A stretch of 15,022 bases of DNA from DATKZB01 sp035528235 (lineage in GTDB: Bacteria; Planctomycetota; Phycisphaerae; FEN-1346): the NCBI GenBank assembly GCA_035528235.1, contig DATKZB010000307.1, positions 1 to 15,022 on the forward strand, read 5' to 3'. Below are positions 6,447 to 13,316 of this stretch, piece by piece (within the stretch, counting starts at the first letter, position 1; each line of letters begins with the position of its first letter). The position numbers were made by a program, and so were the translations under genes. The notes beneath the pieces were generated by a model that was not told the DNA's origin, searched no databases, and was given only the letters and a program-made list of their open reading frames with translations.

Positions 6447-7282
6447 CGGCCTGCCTCCTTCCCCTTGTCGATGGCGGCCCGGATGGCCAGGCACGTCGTC
6501 AGCAGGGCCTCGATGCGCGACAGGGCGATGGAGTTCGGGCCGTCGGACTTCGCCTGGTCCGGGTCCGGGTGGACCTCCAGAAACAGGCCGTCGGCCCCGG
6601 CAGCCACGGCGGCCTTGGCGAGCAGTTCGGCCATGTCGCGGCTGCCGCCCGTGGCAGACCCCAGGCCGCCCGGCTGCTGGGCGCTGTGCGTGGCGTCGAA
6701 GACCACGGGGTGCCCCAGCGCCGCCAGCGCCGGCAGGGCCGTCATGTCCGACACCAGGCGATTGTATCCGAAACTGGCGCCCCGCTCGGTCACCAGGATG
6801 TTCGCAGCACCGGCCTGCTCGGCCTTGGCCACCACGCTGCGCATGTCCCACGGGGCGAGGAACTGACCTTTCTTGAGGTTGACGGCCTTGCCTGCTCTCG
6901 CCGCCGCCTGCACGAGATCGGTCTGGCGGCACAGGAACGCCGGCACCTGGAGGCAATCGAGCACGCCGGCGGCCGCCTCGGCCTCCGCGATGGTGTGCAC
7001 GTCCGAGAGGATCGGCACGCCGAACTCGTCGCGGACGGCGGCCAGGATATCCAAGCCCTCGCCCGTCCCGGGCCCGCGGAACGAGTCGACGCTGGTTCGG
7101 TTGGCCTTGTCGTACGACGCCTTGAAGACGTACGGCATGCCCAGCCGCCGGGTCAGTTCCGCCATGTGGGCGGCCACGCGCCGGCACAGGTCGCGCGACT
7201 CGATGACACACGGGCCGGCGATGAGAAACAGCCGGTCGCTGCCAAGGACGCATCCGCCCACCTTGGCCGTTCGCCCTGCCAT
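6443..7282 (-). CDS. kdsA: 3-deoxy-D-manno-octulosonate 8-phosphate synthase (KDO-8-P synthase), metal-dependent class
   Basis: The product is 279 aa, normal length. It condenses phosphoenolpyruvate with arabinose 5-phosphate to KDO-8-phosphate, the precursor of the KDO of lipopolysaccharide. Signatures: LFLIAGPCVIES (18-29), FKASYDKANRTS (53-64), KKGQFLAPWDM (138-148) and FDATHSAQQPGG (195-206). The residue after GP is Cys25, where E. coli KdsA has Asn. With His199, Glu236 and Asp247 it makes the four-ligand set of metal-dependent KDO-8-P synthases of the Aquifex type. ATG 7282 has AAGGAGG 5 nt upstream (7288-7294), and one base separates it from the stop of the preceding lipid-kinase gene. 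The presence of kdsA implies an LPS-type outer membrane. Confidence 0.95.
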   Translation of the reverse strand: MAGRTAKVGGCVLGSDRLFLIAGPCVIESRDLCRRVAAHMAELTRRLGMPYVFKASYDKANRTSVDSFRGPGTGEGLDILAAVRDEFGVPILSDVHTIAEAEAAAGVLDCLQVPAFLCRQTDLVQAAARAGKAVNLKKGQFLAPWDMRSVVAKAEQAGAANILVTERGASFGYNRLVSDMTALPALAALGHPVVFDATHSAQQPGGLGSATGGSRDMAELLAKAAVAAGADGLFLEVHPDPDQAKSDGPNSIALSRIEALLTTCLAIRAAIDKGKEAGR

Positions 7283-7283
7283 C

Positions 7284-8201
7284 TTAGCCTCCTTCGCGGC
7301 GTCGCAACCGGGCCCCGTCGGGACGCACGAGCAGACGCACCGCCCGGGGCCGGACCGTGTAGACGAGGGGCGTCGCCGCCAGGACGTCGCCGTCAACCTG
7401 GACGGGCAGCCGGCGCTCGGCGCACGTCACCTCGATGCGTTTTCCCCGGCCGATGGCCACGAGCGGGTGGCCCACGTGCCGGCCCGCCCGCGTCCGCAGG
7501 TAGTGCGCGAGCACGTGCCACCGCGACGGCCCCCGGAAACACACAACGTCCAGCAGACCGTCGTCGCCCTTGGCGCCGGGGACTAACCGTAGCCGGCCAC
7601 CGTAGAGCGGGGTGTTGGCCACGAACACGACCCCCGCGTCGTCGGCCAGCTGATGCCCGTCCACGATTACTGTAATGGGAGGGAAGGCATAACGCCACCA
7701 TTTCCGCATGATGGCGGCGTAGTAGGCCGCCCGCAGAATCGGACCGCGCCGACGCCGGTGGACCTCCTGGGTCACCTCGGCGTCGAACCCCACGCCCGAA
7801 AACATCACGAACGGCCGGTCGCCCGCCAGGCCCACGTCGAGACTCAGCCGCCGGCCGTGCTGGATGAGGGCCGCCGTATCGGCCAGCGTCCCCGTCAGGC
7901 GGAATGTGCGGCCCAGGACGTTCTCGGTGCCCGACGGCACGATGCACGCCGGCACCGGCCGGCCCACCAGGCCCGATAGGACCTCGCGGTGCGTGCCGTC
8001 GCCGCCGATGCTGACGACGCACCGGGCCTGGTCGGGCGCATCGCGGGCCAGGTCGTGGGCGTGGCCTGGGCGACGGGTCGTAGTCACCTCGACCGGGAAT
8101 CCCCGCAGCGACAAATGGCGGACCAGTTCCCGAACAAAACGCGGATCCTGGCCGCGACCGGAGATGGGGTTGACGATGATCCGCACCAGGCCCTGGGTCA
8201 T
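7284..8201 (-). CDS. Diacylglycerol kinase-family (DAGK catalytic domain) lipid kinase
   Basis: The product is 305 aa, the usual size of YegS/DgkB-type soluble lipid kinases. The N-terminal catalytic domain has IIVNPISGRG (8-17), the nucleotide-binding IGGDGTHREV (65-74) and PSGTENVLGR (89-98). SGVGFDAEV (135-143) begins the C-terminal beta domain. The family phosphorylates diacylglycerol or related lipids with ATP; the acceptor here is unknown. I chose ATG 8201 because the protein family begins just before the NP motif. An AAGGAG lies about 12 nt upstream, which is long spacing, so initiation may be modest. Starts further upstream lack a ribosome site, and the promoter at 8338-8343 rules out the longest ones. 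It is first gene of the operon with kdsA and corA. Confidence 0.88.
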   Translation of the reverse strand: MTQGLVRIIVNPISGRGQDPRFVRELVRHLSLRGFPVEVTTTRRPGHAHDLARDAPDQARCVVSIGGDGTHREVLSGLVGRPVPACIVPSGTENVLGRTFRLTGTLADTAALIQHGRRLSLDVGLAGDRPFVMFSGVGFDAEVTQEVHRRRRGPILRAAYYAAIMRKWWRYAFPPITVIVDGHQLADDAGVVFVANTPLYGGRLRLVPGAKGDDGLLDVVCFRGPSRWHVLAHYLRTRAGRHVGHPLVAIGRGKRIEVTCAERRLPVQVDGDVLAATPLVYTVRPRAVRLLVRPDGARLRRREGG

Positions 8202-8337
8202 CGGAGGTACGAACTCCTTGGCCGGGCGGCGTGCCTCGGCCCGGACCCGGCCGGCCGGCACCCCGGCGGGCCGTCGGGCCCACACGAGACGCCCTGCATA
8301 AAAACGACGGCCGCGCGCGTGTCTCTGGTAGGGCCCG

Positions 8338-8343
8338 ATTATA
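8338..8343 (-). promoter_or_regulatory. Likely -10 of the lipid kinase-kdsA-corA operon
   Basis: The minus strand reads a perfect TATAAT here. No convincing -35 hexamer is seen at 16-18 bp; the best candidate there is poor. The predicted leader to ATG 8201 is about 130 nt, and nothing riboswitch-like was recognised in it. Confidence 0.45.
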
Positions 8344-8379
8344 GGGGCGCCGCGGGCGCACCACCAGACCAAAAGTTCT

Positions 8380-8408
8380 TTCACTCCCATGCCCGGACCG
8401 GGTATCAT
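8380..8408 (+). promoter_or_regulatory. Promoter for the tandem-PDZ gene
   Basis: TTCACT (8380-8385), 17-bp spacer, TATCAT (8403-8408). The short leader contains aaaggag 6 nt before ATG 8438. It is divergent from the lipid-kinase operon promoter. Confidence 0.5.
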
Positions 8409-8437
8409 GGGGGGAACCAAAGCGAAAGGAGCCAGCG

Positions 8438-9643
8438 ATGGAGATACGGAGGATGGGTTGGGTCGTCGCCGCCCTGGCGACGGCGTTGATCGTGGGATCG
8501 GCCGCGGCCGACGAGCCCGGCGCTCCCCAGGGCCAGATGCGGATCGAGGTCCGCGTCCAGAAACCCGGCGAGGAAGCCGCCGTCCGCACGTGGGTCAACG
8601 GCAAGGAGGTCGACCCCGGTGGCGTCGTCCAGATAGCCGAACGCGACAACCCGGGCCGCCGCGACGACGACCGGGCCGTCCTGGGCGTCATGATTCAGCC
8701 GCTGACCGACGAGGCGGCCGACCGCGCCAAGGTCGACCATGGCGCCGTCGTCGCCGGCACCACGCCGGGCAGCGCCGCCGAGAAGGCCGGCCTGCGCGAG
8801 GGCGACGTCATCATCTCCGCCGACGGCAAACCCGTCGACGGGCCCGAGCAACTGGTCGAGTTCATCGGCAACCGCCGGCCTGGCGACAACGTGCGGCTGG
8901 CCTGGTCGCGCGGCGGGGAGCGGATGAAGGGGGTTGTTATCCTGGGCGGGCAAGGCGGGGACCGCAAACCCGAGCCGCCCGACGCCGACCGCGATCGGCC
9001 GAAACCCCCGCGCGACGAACCGCGCCCCGACGAACCCCGTCCCGACAAGGACCAGCCGCGAGCGCGGGCGTTTCTGGGCGTGTCGGCGGCGCCGCTGACC
9101 GACGACATCCGCGAGATCTCCGGGGCTCGCACGGGCACGCTCATCAACAGCCTGCCCGATGGCAGCCCGGCCGACAAGGCCGGCCTCAAGCCCGGCGACG
9201 TCATCACCCGCATCGACGACCGCGAAATCGGCGGCCCGGGAGACCTGATCGACGCCATGCGCGACCGCAAGCCGGGCGAGCGCGTCCGCGTAGAGTACTT
9301 CCGCATGGGCAAGCAACGCGAGACCAAGGTGACCCTCGGCGAGTGGCCCGACGGGGAACCCGAGAAGAAGGGCCCTGGGCCGCTTCTCGACCTGCCCGGG
9401 GAACTCTTCGGTGACATGCCCCAACTGCGCGACTACCTCAAGAAACTCCAGCCGAACATGGAGGAGTGGGCCAAGCGGCTGCAACCCGTGCCCGGTAAGC
9501 CCGGTGTCGGCCCGCGCGATCGCGCCCCCGCCGCCGAGGCCTACGACGTCGGCAAGGATCTCGGCCGCATCCTCGAGCGCCTCGAACGTATCGAGCGACG
9601 CCTCGACGAACTCGAAGGCCGCATCGAACGCCGCGACAGGTAG
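8438..9643 (+). CDS. Exported protein with two PDZ domains and C-terminal coiled coil
   Basis: The product is 401 aa. A Sec-type signal peptide (basic MEIRR, hydrophobic core to about residue 20, AAA before D25) predicts export with cleavage after A24. PDZ1 spans about 80-170 (VLGVMIQPLT; AGLREGDVI). PDZ2 spans about 210-302 (FLGVSAAPLT; AGLKPGDVI). Between them lies a charged Pro/Asp/Arg linker with a short DEPRP repeat (193-202). The last 30 residues (372-401) are a Leu/Ile heptad helix likely to oligomerise. This resembles the PDZ half of HtrA/DegP, but there is no trypsin-like protease domain, so it is probably a scaffold or binding protein rather than a protease. The start is supported by aaaggag 6 nt upstream. 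It is a monocistronic gene with its own promoter. Confidence 0.85.
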   Translation: MEIRRMGWVVAALATALIVGSAAADEPGAPQGQMRIEVRVQKPGEEAAVRTWVNGKEVDPGGVVQIAERDNPGRRDDDRAVLGVMIQPLTDEAADRAKVDHGAVVAGTTPGSAAEKAGLREGDVIISADGKPVDGPEQLVEFIGNRRPGDNVRLAWSRGGERMKGVVILGGQGGDRKPEPPDADRDRPKPPRDEPRPDEPRPDKDQPRARAFLGVSAAPLTDDIREISGARTGTLINSLPDGSPADKAGLKPGDVITRIDDREIGGPGDLIDAMRDRKPGERVRVEYFRMGKQRETKVTLGEWPDGEPEKKGPGPLLDLPGELFGDMPQLRDYLKKLQPNMEEWAKRLQPVPGKPGVGPRDRAPAAEAYDVGKDLGRILERLERIERRLDELEGRIERRDR

Positions 9644-9711
9644 TCGATGCGCGGTGCCGAAATCGGCAGGTTGACACGACGGCCATTAGCGCGGGGAGTT
9701 CCCCAGAGTTT

Positions 9712-9739
9712 GCGCGGCGGGTCTCCGGACCCGCCGCGC
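9712..9739. repeat. Intergenic palindromic repeat, copy R4
   Basis: Perfect 12-bp inverted repeat gcgcggcgggtc / gacccgccgcgc around loop tccg, preceded by ttt as in R1 and R3. It sits 68 bp after the PDZ gene stop and before the next promoter. It may end transcription or stabilise the 3' end, but no T-run follows. Confidence 0.8.
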
Positions 9740-9771
9740 GTCTTGCTGGTTGCCGGGCAGCCGACAAGACC

Positions 9772-9799
9772 TTGCGGAGTCGCGCCGGTTCCGTAGAAT
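9772..9799 (+). promoter_or_regulatory. Promoter for the membrane-anchored hypothetical protein gene
   Basis: TTGCGG (9772-9777), 16-bp spacer, TAGAAT (9794-9799). The expected transcript start is near 9806, giving a leader of about 50 nt with ggaggt (9841-9846) before ATG 9855. Confidence 0.6.
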
Positions 9800-9854
9800 A
9801 GGCGCGCCGCGCGGTCCGGACGGGGACCCGGCGCGACGAGGGAGGTACGTGGCC

Positions 9855-10373
9855 ATGAGAAGGGCGTTTTTGTTGTGGGCCCTGGTACTGGCGGTCGGTG
9901 TCGGATGGGTCGCGGTGGCGATCGTCCGCGGCCAGGAGGGGCTGGTGCCGGCCAGGCCGAGGAACGAAACCGAGACCGCGCCGGCCGGCCCCGCCGGCGT
10001 CACGCCTCCGCCACCGTTGCCCGACGTCGAGATTCCGCCCATTCCGGAGGTCGATGCCGACCCGTTCAAGCCGGGCCTGCCGCCCGTCCGCGTCACGCCG
10101 CCCGACGTCATCGAAGAGGGCAAACGCCTCTTCAACCGCGAGGGCCGCCTCGAAATGGACAAGATCGGCCGCGCGATCTTCGTCTTCGACTCCGCCGACA
10201 AGCCCATCTACCTCCTCGAAAACTCGTGGCGCGAGCACCTCGAGAAAATAACCGACTATGCCAAGAAGAAGGCCCGGTGGCGCATCTCGGGCATGGTGAC
10301 CGTCTACGGCAAATGCAATTATCTGCTTCTGACGAAGTGCGTCCAGATGATGGCGGAGGAGGAGCGACCCTAA
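9855..10373 (+). CDS. Membrane-anchored or exported protein of unknown function
   Basis: The product is 172 aa and I do not recognise its family. The N-terminus (MRRAFLLWALVLAVGVGWVAVAIV in substance, residues 1-24) is a signal peptide or anchor. A Pro-rich linker follows (about 35-85) with PPPPLPDVEIPPIPEV. The C-terminal domain (about 86-170) alternates strands and helices: GRAIFVFDSADKPIYLLEN (105-123), a charged helix, then WRISGMVTVYGKCNYLLLTK (142-161). The last pattern suggests a small beta-barrel, possibly OB-like, ending in a strand. Two cysteines (154, 162) are close enough to form a disulfide if exported. ATG 9855 has ggaggt 8 nt upstream; an earlier ATG at 9750 lies before the promoter. 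The stop TAA (10371-10373) coincides with the CTAA flank of the adjacent 120-bp element. Confidence 0.75.
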   Translation: MRRAFLLWALVLAVGVGWVAVAIVRGQEGLVPARPRNETETAPAGPAGVTPPPPLPDVEIPPIPEVDADPFKPGLPPVRVTPPDVIEEGKRLFNREGRLEMDKIGRAIFVFDSADKPIYLLENSWREHLEKITDYAKKKARWRISGMVTVYGKCNYLLLTKCVQMMAEEERP

Positions 10374-10493
10374 TCCTACAACGCAACTTGTCGCGCGGCG
10401 GCCTTCCTAGGCCGCCGCGATCGGGCCTAACGCGTTGTTCCTGGCGGCCCGCCTCGGGCGGGCGGGATGAAGCAGCAAAGTTGCGTTGTAGGA
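10374..10493. mobile_element. MITE-like element with 16-bp terminal inverted repeats and CTAA duplication
   Basis: The ends are perfect 16-bp inverted repeats: tcctacaacgcaactt (10374-10389) and aagttgcgttgtagga (10478-10493). CTAA flanks both sides (10370-10373 and 10494-10497), as a 4-bp target duplication would. The interior has no gene but two GC-rich hairpins: cgcggcggcct / aggccgccgcg (10394-10419) and gcccgcc-tcg-ggcgggc (10447-10463). A CTAA target fits the YTAR-type 4-bp duplications known for some IS5-family elements, but no parental transposase is in the window. The left CTAA includes the stop codon of the preceding gene, so insertion did not break that gene. A long RNA stem acting as a terminator is an alternative reading. 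Confidence 0.6.
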
Positions 10494-10563
10494 CTAACGC
10501 CGTCTCCGGACGGGCTGTGTGACTCGGGCGGTACTTGGTTCGACGTCGGTTACGGGCGGTACC

Positions 10564-12306
10564 ATGGAACTCCTTGCCCCGTGGGCGCTGACCGGCCTAG
10601 TCGTGGTCCCCGCGATCTTCCTCTGGGGTCTTCTGGCGCCGCGGGGCCGGCCGGTCGTCGTCGGGTCGCTGATGCTCTGGCGCCGGGCGCTCAGCGCGGG
10701 GCCCGCTGGAAAGCCCTCGGCCCGGGTCCGCCTCAAGAACCCCCTCCTGTGGCTCGACGCCGGTGCCGTCCTCCTGCTGGTGGCGGCCTGTGCACAGCCG
10801 GCGCTCCACACCTGGGCGCCGCTTGAACCCGTGGCCACGCTCGTCATCGATCGCACCGCCAGCATGGACGTCGCCCGGACCGGGGACGACGGCCCCCGCT
10901 GGCGACCTACCTTGGCCATGGTCCAGCCGCTCCTGGAACCGCGGGGCGACGTGCCCGTCCGCGTCGTCTGGGTGCCCGGCGGCGCGGGGTCGGTCCAGGC
11001 CGAGGAGACGACGGCGTCGGCGCTCATGGCGCGCGGCAACGAGGCGTGGACGCCCCTGTTGGTCCAGGCCGACGTCTGGCCGCTCGCCGCGGCCGAAGCG
11101 GCGCGCGACCCGGCTCGGCCCGTCCTCGTCGCAACCGACGTCGCGCCCGCATCTCCGGTGCCGGCGAACGTGTACGTTCTGGCCTGCGGCGGGCGCTCGG
11201 CGAGCGCGGGCCTCGTGCGCGTGGCCACGCGCATCGACGCCGGCCGCTGGTGGCTGCTCGTCGCCGCCAGGGCCGACGCGGACGCCGTCGGGCCGTGCAC
11301 GCTGGTCGCCTCGGCCGGCGGCGAGACGCTCGTGTCGAAGGACGCGTTTCTGACGCCGGGCGCGACGGCCGAAGCCGTCTTTCCGATCAGCGGCCCCCCG
11401 CCTCAGGCGCTCGCCGTCGAACTCGTCGGCCCCGACGGGGCGGCCCTGCACGACGGCTTCCCGCCGGACAACACGGCACGGCTGGCGCTGGAGCCCGCCG
11501 GGCGGTTGCGCGTCGTGTTGGTCGGCGCGCCGCCGGCGGCGCTGCGGCGGGCCATCGAGGCCCGCGGAGATGCCGACCTCGTCGATGGCGACCCGGGCGC
11601 CGGACTCGCGCCGGACCAGGCCGACGTGGTGGTCGCCTACGGCGCGGCGGTGTCGACCGGCTGGGTGGGCCCGGCGGCCGTCATCCTGCCGCCGGCGACG
11701 GTCGGGCCCGTTCGTCCGGGCGAAGGGCAGGGCCCGGCCGAGTGGCGGGTCGCCCAGGACCATCCGCTGGCCGAGGCGCTGTATCTCGACGCCCCGCGGC
11801 TGGGCGATGCCGGCCGCTATAGCCTCGACACGCCGGCCCGGCTCTTGCTGGGCACGCCCGAGACGCCGCTGATGGCCACCTGGGACGAGGCCGGCAGCCG
11901 GCGTCTCGCCGTGCTGTTCGGACTCGACGAGGCGACGACCGACTGGGCCCGCCGGCCGGGGTTCCCGGTGTTCTGGTCGCGGGCCATCGAGTGGCTTGTG
12001 CCCCAGGAGGGCCGCGCGGCAGCCCATCGCACGCACATGCCGTTTGATCCGCTGCCGCCGGGCAAGGGCCTGGCGCCGAGCCAGGTGGGGTTCTACGAAG
12101 CGGATGGCCGGCCGCTGGGCGTCAGTTTCATCGGCACGGCCGAGGCGTTCCAGGCCGGTGCCGCGCGCGACGATTCGGTGGCGGCGGCCGAGGCCCTGCG
12201 GGCGTCCATCGCGGCCCGGTGCCGGGCCTCGCTGGCCGACGTGTGGCCGTACCTGGCGGCCGCGGCCCTGGCGGCCCTGGTGCTGCGGGCCTGGGTGGCC
12301 CGCTGA
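10564..12306 (+). CDS. BatA-like membrane protein (aerotolerance-regulator N-terminal domain plus VWA-like region)
   Basis: The product is 580 aa. Residues 1-80 match the BatA/aerotolerance N-terminal pattern: LLAPWALTGLVVVPAIFLWGLL as a first membrane segment (about 3-24), a SLMLWRRA motif, then a second segment (about 62-78). A VWA-like domain begins at TLVIDRTASMDVA, where D96-T98-S100 stand for the DxSxS metal site, with Thr for the first Ser. The middle is an Ala/Asp-rich periplasmic region with PPDNTARLAL and RLRVVLVGAPP. A last membrane helix (about 560-578) precedes the C-terminus. ATG 10564 was chosen by homology of the N-terminus; the Shine-Dalgarno sequence (gggcggt) is weak. The usual MoxR ATPase, DUF58 and BatB partners are not next to it. 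No promoter was recognised in the 190 bp upstream. Confidence 0.75.
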   Translation: MELLAPWALTGLVVVPAIFLWGLLAPRGRPVVVGSLMLWRRALSAGPAGKPSARVRLKNPLLWLDAGAVLLLVAACAQPALHTWAPLEPVATLVIDRTASMDVARTGDDGPRWRPTLAMVQPLLEPRGDVPVRVVWVPGGAGSVQAEETTASALMARGNEAWTPLLVQADVWPLAAAEAARDPARPVLVATDVAPASPVPANVYVLACGGRSASAGLVRVATRIDAGRWWLLVAARADADAVGPCTLVASAGGETLVSKDAFLTPGATAEAVFPISGPPPQALAVELVGPDGAALHDGFPPDNTARLALEPAGRLRVVLVGAPPAALRRAIEARGDADLVDGDPGAGLAPDQADVVVAYGAAVSTGWVGPAAVILPPATVGPVRPGEGQGPAEWRVAQDHPLAEALYLDAPRLGDAGRYSLDTPARLLLGTPETPLMATWDEAGSRRLAVLFGLDEATTDWARRPGFPVFWSRAIEWLVPQEGRAAAHRTHMPFDPLPPGKGLAPSQVGFYEADGRPLGVSFIGTAEAFQAGAARDDSVAAAEALRASIAARCRASLADVWPYLAAAALAALVLRAWVAR

Positions 12307-12347
12307 CAGGCGGGCCCGCCCGATGTGGCCGGCGTCTGCAAAAACGG

Positions 12348-12376
12348 TTGACAGCACCTGCCCGGCCGCCTACGAT
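12348..12376 (+). promoter_or_regulatory. Promoter for the STAS-kinase-STAS module
   Basis: Perfect TTGACA (12348-12353), 17-bp spacer, TACGAT (12371-12376). The predicted start near 12383 leaves about 20 nt of leader before ATG 12405. It is the only promoter here with a consensus -35. Confidence 0.7.
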
Positions 12377-12404
12377 TCTCTTGTCTGGCACCCGAGAGGC
12401 ACGA

Positions 12405-12776
12405 ATGGCCGACGTAGACGAGGTGCTTCATATTTCGGACCGCGACGGCGTGAAACTGGTCCGCCTTCGGACCGGGTCCGTGCGGAGCGAGGCCGAGGTA
12501 GAGGCGCTGGGACGCGGGCTGATGTCGGCGGCCGAGGTGCCCGGGCAGCGGATGGTTCTGAGTTTTCTTGGGGTCGAGCAACTGACGTCGCTGGTTCTGG
12601 GCCAACTGATCCGGGTGCACAAGCGGCTGGCGGAGTCGGCGGGAGAAATTCGCCTGGCCGACATCGATCCGCAGATCTACGAGGTCTTCGTCATCACCCA
12701 CCTGGACCGGCTCTTCAAGATTTTCGACCGCGAGGATGAAGCCGTCGCCAGTTTCCTGGGGGGCGCGGAGGCGTAG
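12405..12776 (+). CDS. STAS-domain anti-sigma-factor antagonist
   Basis: The product is 123 aa and almost wholly one STAS domain. In SpoIIAA/RsbV-type switches the unphosphorylated STAS protein binds a kinase and frees its target; phosphorylation on Ser ends that. The segment FLGVEQLTSLVLGQLI (54-69) aligns with the phosphorylation loop of SpoIIAA, which places Ser62 at the phospho-acceptor site, preceded by Thr61. The C-terminal part (HLDRLFKIFDREDEAVASF) is the usual last helix pair. The start ATG 12405 is preceded by a modest gagagg 5 nt away. The stop is separated from the kinase GTG by one base, so the two are coupled. Cytoplasmic. Confidence 0.85.
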   Translation: MADVDEVLHISDRDGVKLVRLRTGSVRSEAEVEALGRGLMSAAEVPGQRMVLSFLGVEQLTSLVLGQLIRVHKRLAESAGEIRLADIDPQIYEVFVITHLDRLFKIFDREDEAVASFLGGAEA

Positions 12777-12777
12777 C

Positions 12778-13215
12778 GTGACCTCGAATCCTCCCCAAAT
12801 CGACGACCTCGATGCCTGGACCGAGAAGGTCCTCCCGACCGACTTGGCCGCCATCCGGCCCACCGAACGCGACGTCCTCATGCGCCTCCGGGAACTCTCG
12901 TATGACGACGATCATCTCTTCGCGGTGCGGCTGGCCCTGGAAGAGGCCCTGGTCAACGCCATGAAGCACGGCAACAAACTCGACCCGTCCCGGTCGGTCC
13001 GCGTGTCGTACCGCGTCCTGCCCGAGCGGGTGGAGATTCGCGTGACCGACGAGGGAGGCGGCTTCGATCCGGGGGTGATCCCCGACCCGACCTCCGACGA
13101 GAACCTCGACAAACCCTGTGGCCGCGGCGTCATGCTCATGCGCTGCTACATGGACGAGGTCACCTACTCGCCGGGGGGCAACGAGGTGTTCATGGTCAAG
13201 CACCGTCAGCCGTGA
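12778..13215 (+). CDS. SpoIIAB/RsbW-type serine kinase (GHKL ATPase), anti-sigma factor candidate
   Basis: The product is 145 aa, normal for this family. ATP-site motifs: N box EEALVNAMKHGN (55-66) with the predicted catalytic Glu56 and Mg-binding Asn60; G1 box VTDEGGGFDP (89-98) with Asp91; and G2 box GRGVMLMR (115-122). Such kinases phosphorylate STAS partners on Ser and usually hold a sigma factor or another effector. The start GTG 12778 has ggagg (12767-12771) 6 nt upstream inside the end of the preceding gene. An ATG at 12736 lies within that gene and lacks such a site. The flanking STAS genes are its likely substrates. No sigma factor or PP2C phosphatase is seen nearby. Confidence 0.9.
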   Translation: MTSNPPQIDDLDAWTEKVLPTDLAAIRPTERDVLMRLRELSYDDDHLFAVRLALEEALVNAMKHGNKLDPSRSVRVSYRVLPERVEIRVTDEGGGFDPGVIPDPTSDENLDKPCGRGVMLMRCYMDEVTYSPGGNEVFMVKHRQP

Positions 13216-13236
13216 GAGAGCCTGTTGGACCCCGAG

Positions 13237-13262
13237 CGCCCGAGGCGACTTCGCCTGGGGCG
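13237..13262 (+). other. Intercistronic hairpin between kinase and second STAS gene
   Basis: A 12-bp stem with one mismatch: cgcccgaggcga (13237-13248) against tcgcctggggcg (13251-13262). It lies in the 101-bp gap of an otherwise tightly packed operon. No T-run follows, so full termination is unlikely. It could protect the upstream message or set the ratio of kinase to STAS protein. Confidence 0.5.
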
Positions 13263-13316
13263 GGGGCGGCCGGAGATGTGCCGGCGGCCTCGGGCCCGAA
13301 TCGTTCGGAGGACGCC

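Noticed and set aside
6447..7253. Apparent long in-frame extension of CorA through the kdsA region
   Set aside because: It is an open shadow frame of kdsA; the GTG start at 6446 has a strong ribosome site and gives the normal CorA length.
8202..8337. Possible riboswitch in the long leader of the lipid kinase operon
   Set aside because: Only short GC-rich self-pairings were seen, with no conserved riboswitch core that I recognise.
9750..9854. Upstream in-frame extension of the unknown membrane protein to ATG 9750
   Set aside because: The promoter at 9772-9799 lies inside it, and the signal-like N-terminus begins at 9855 with a good ribosome site.
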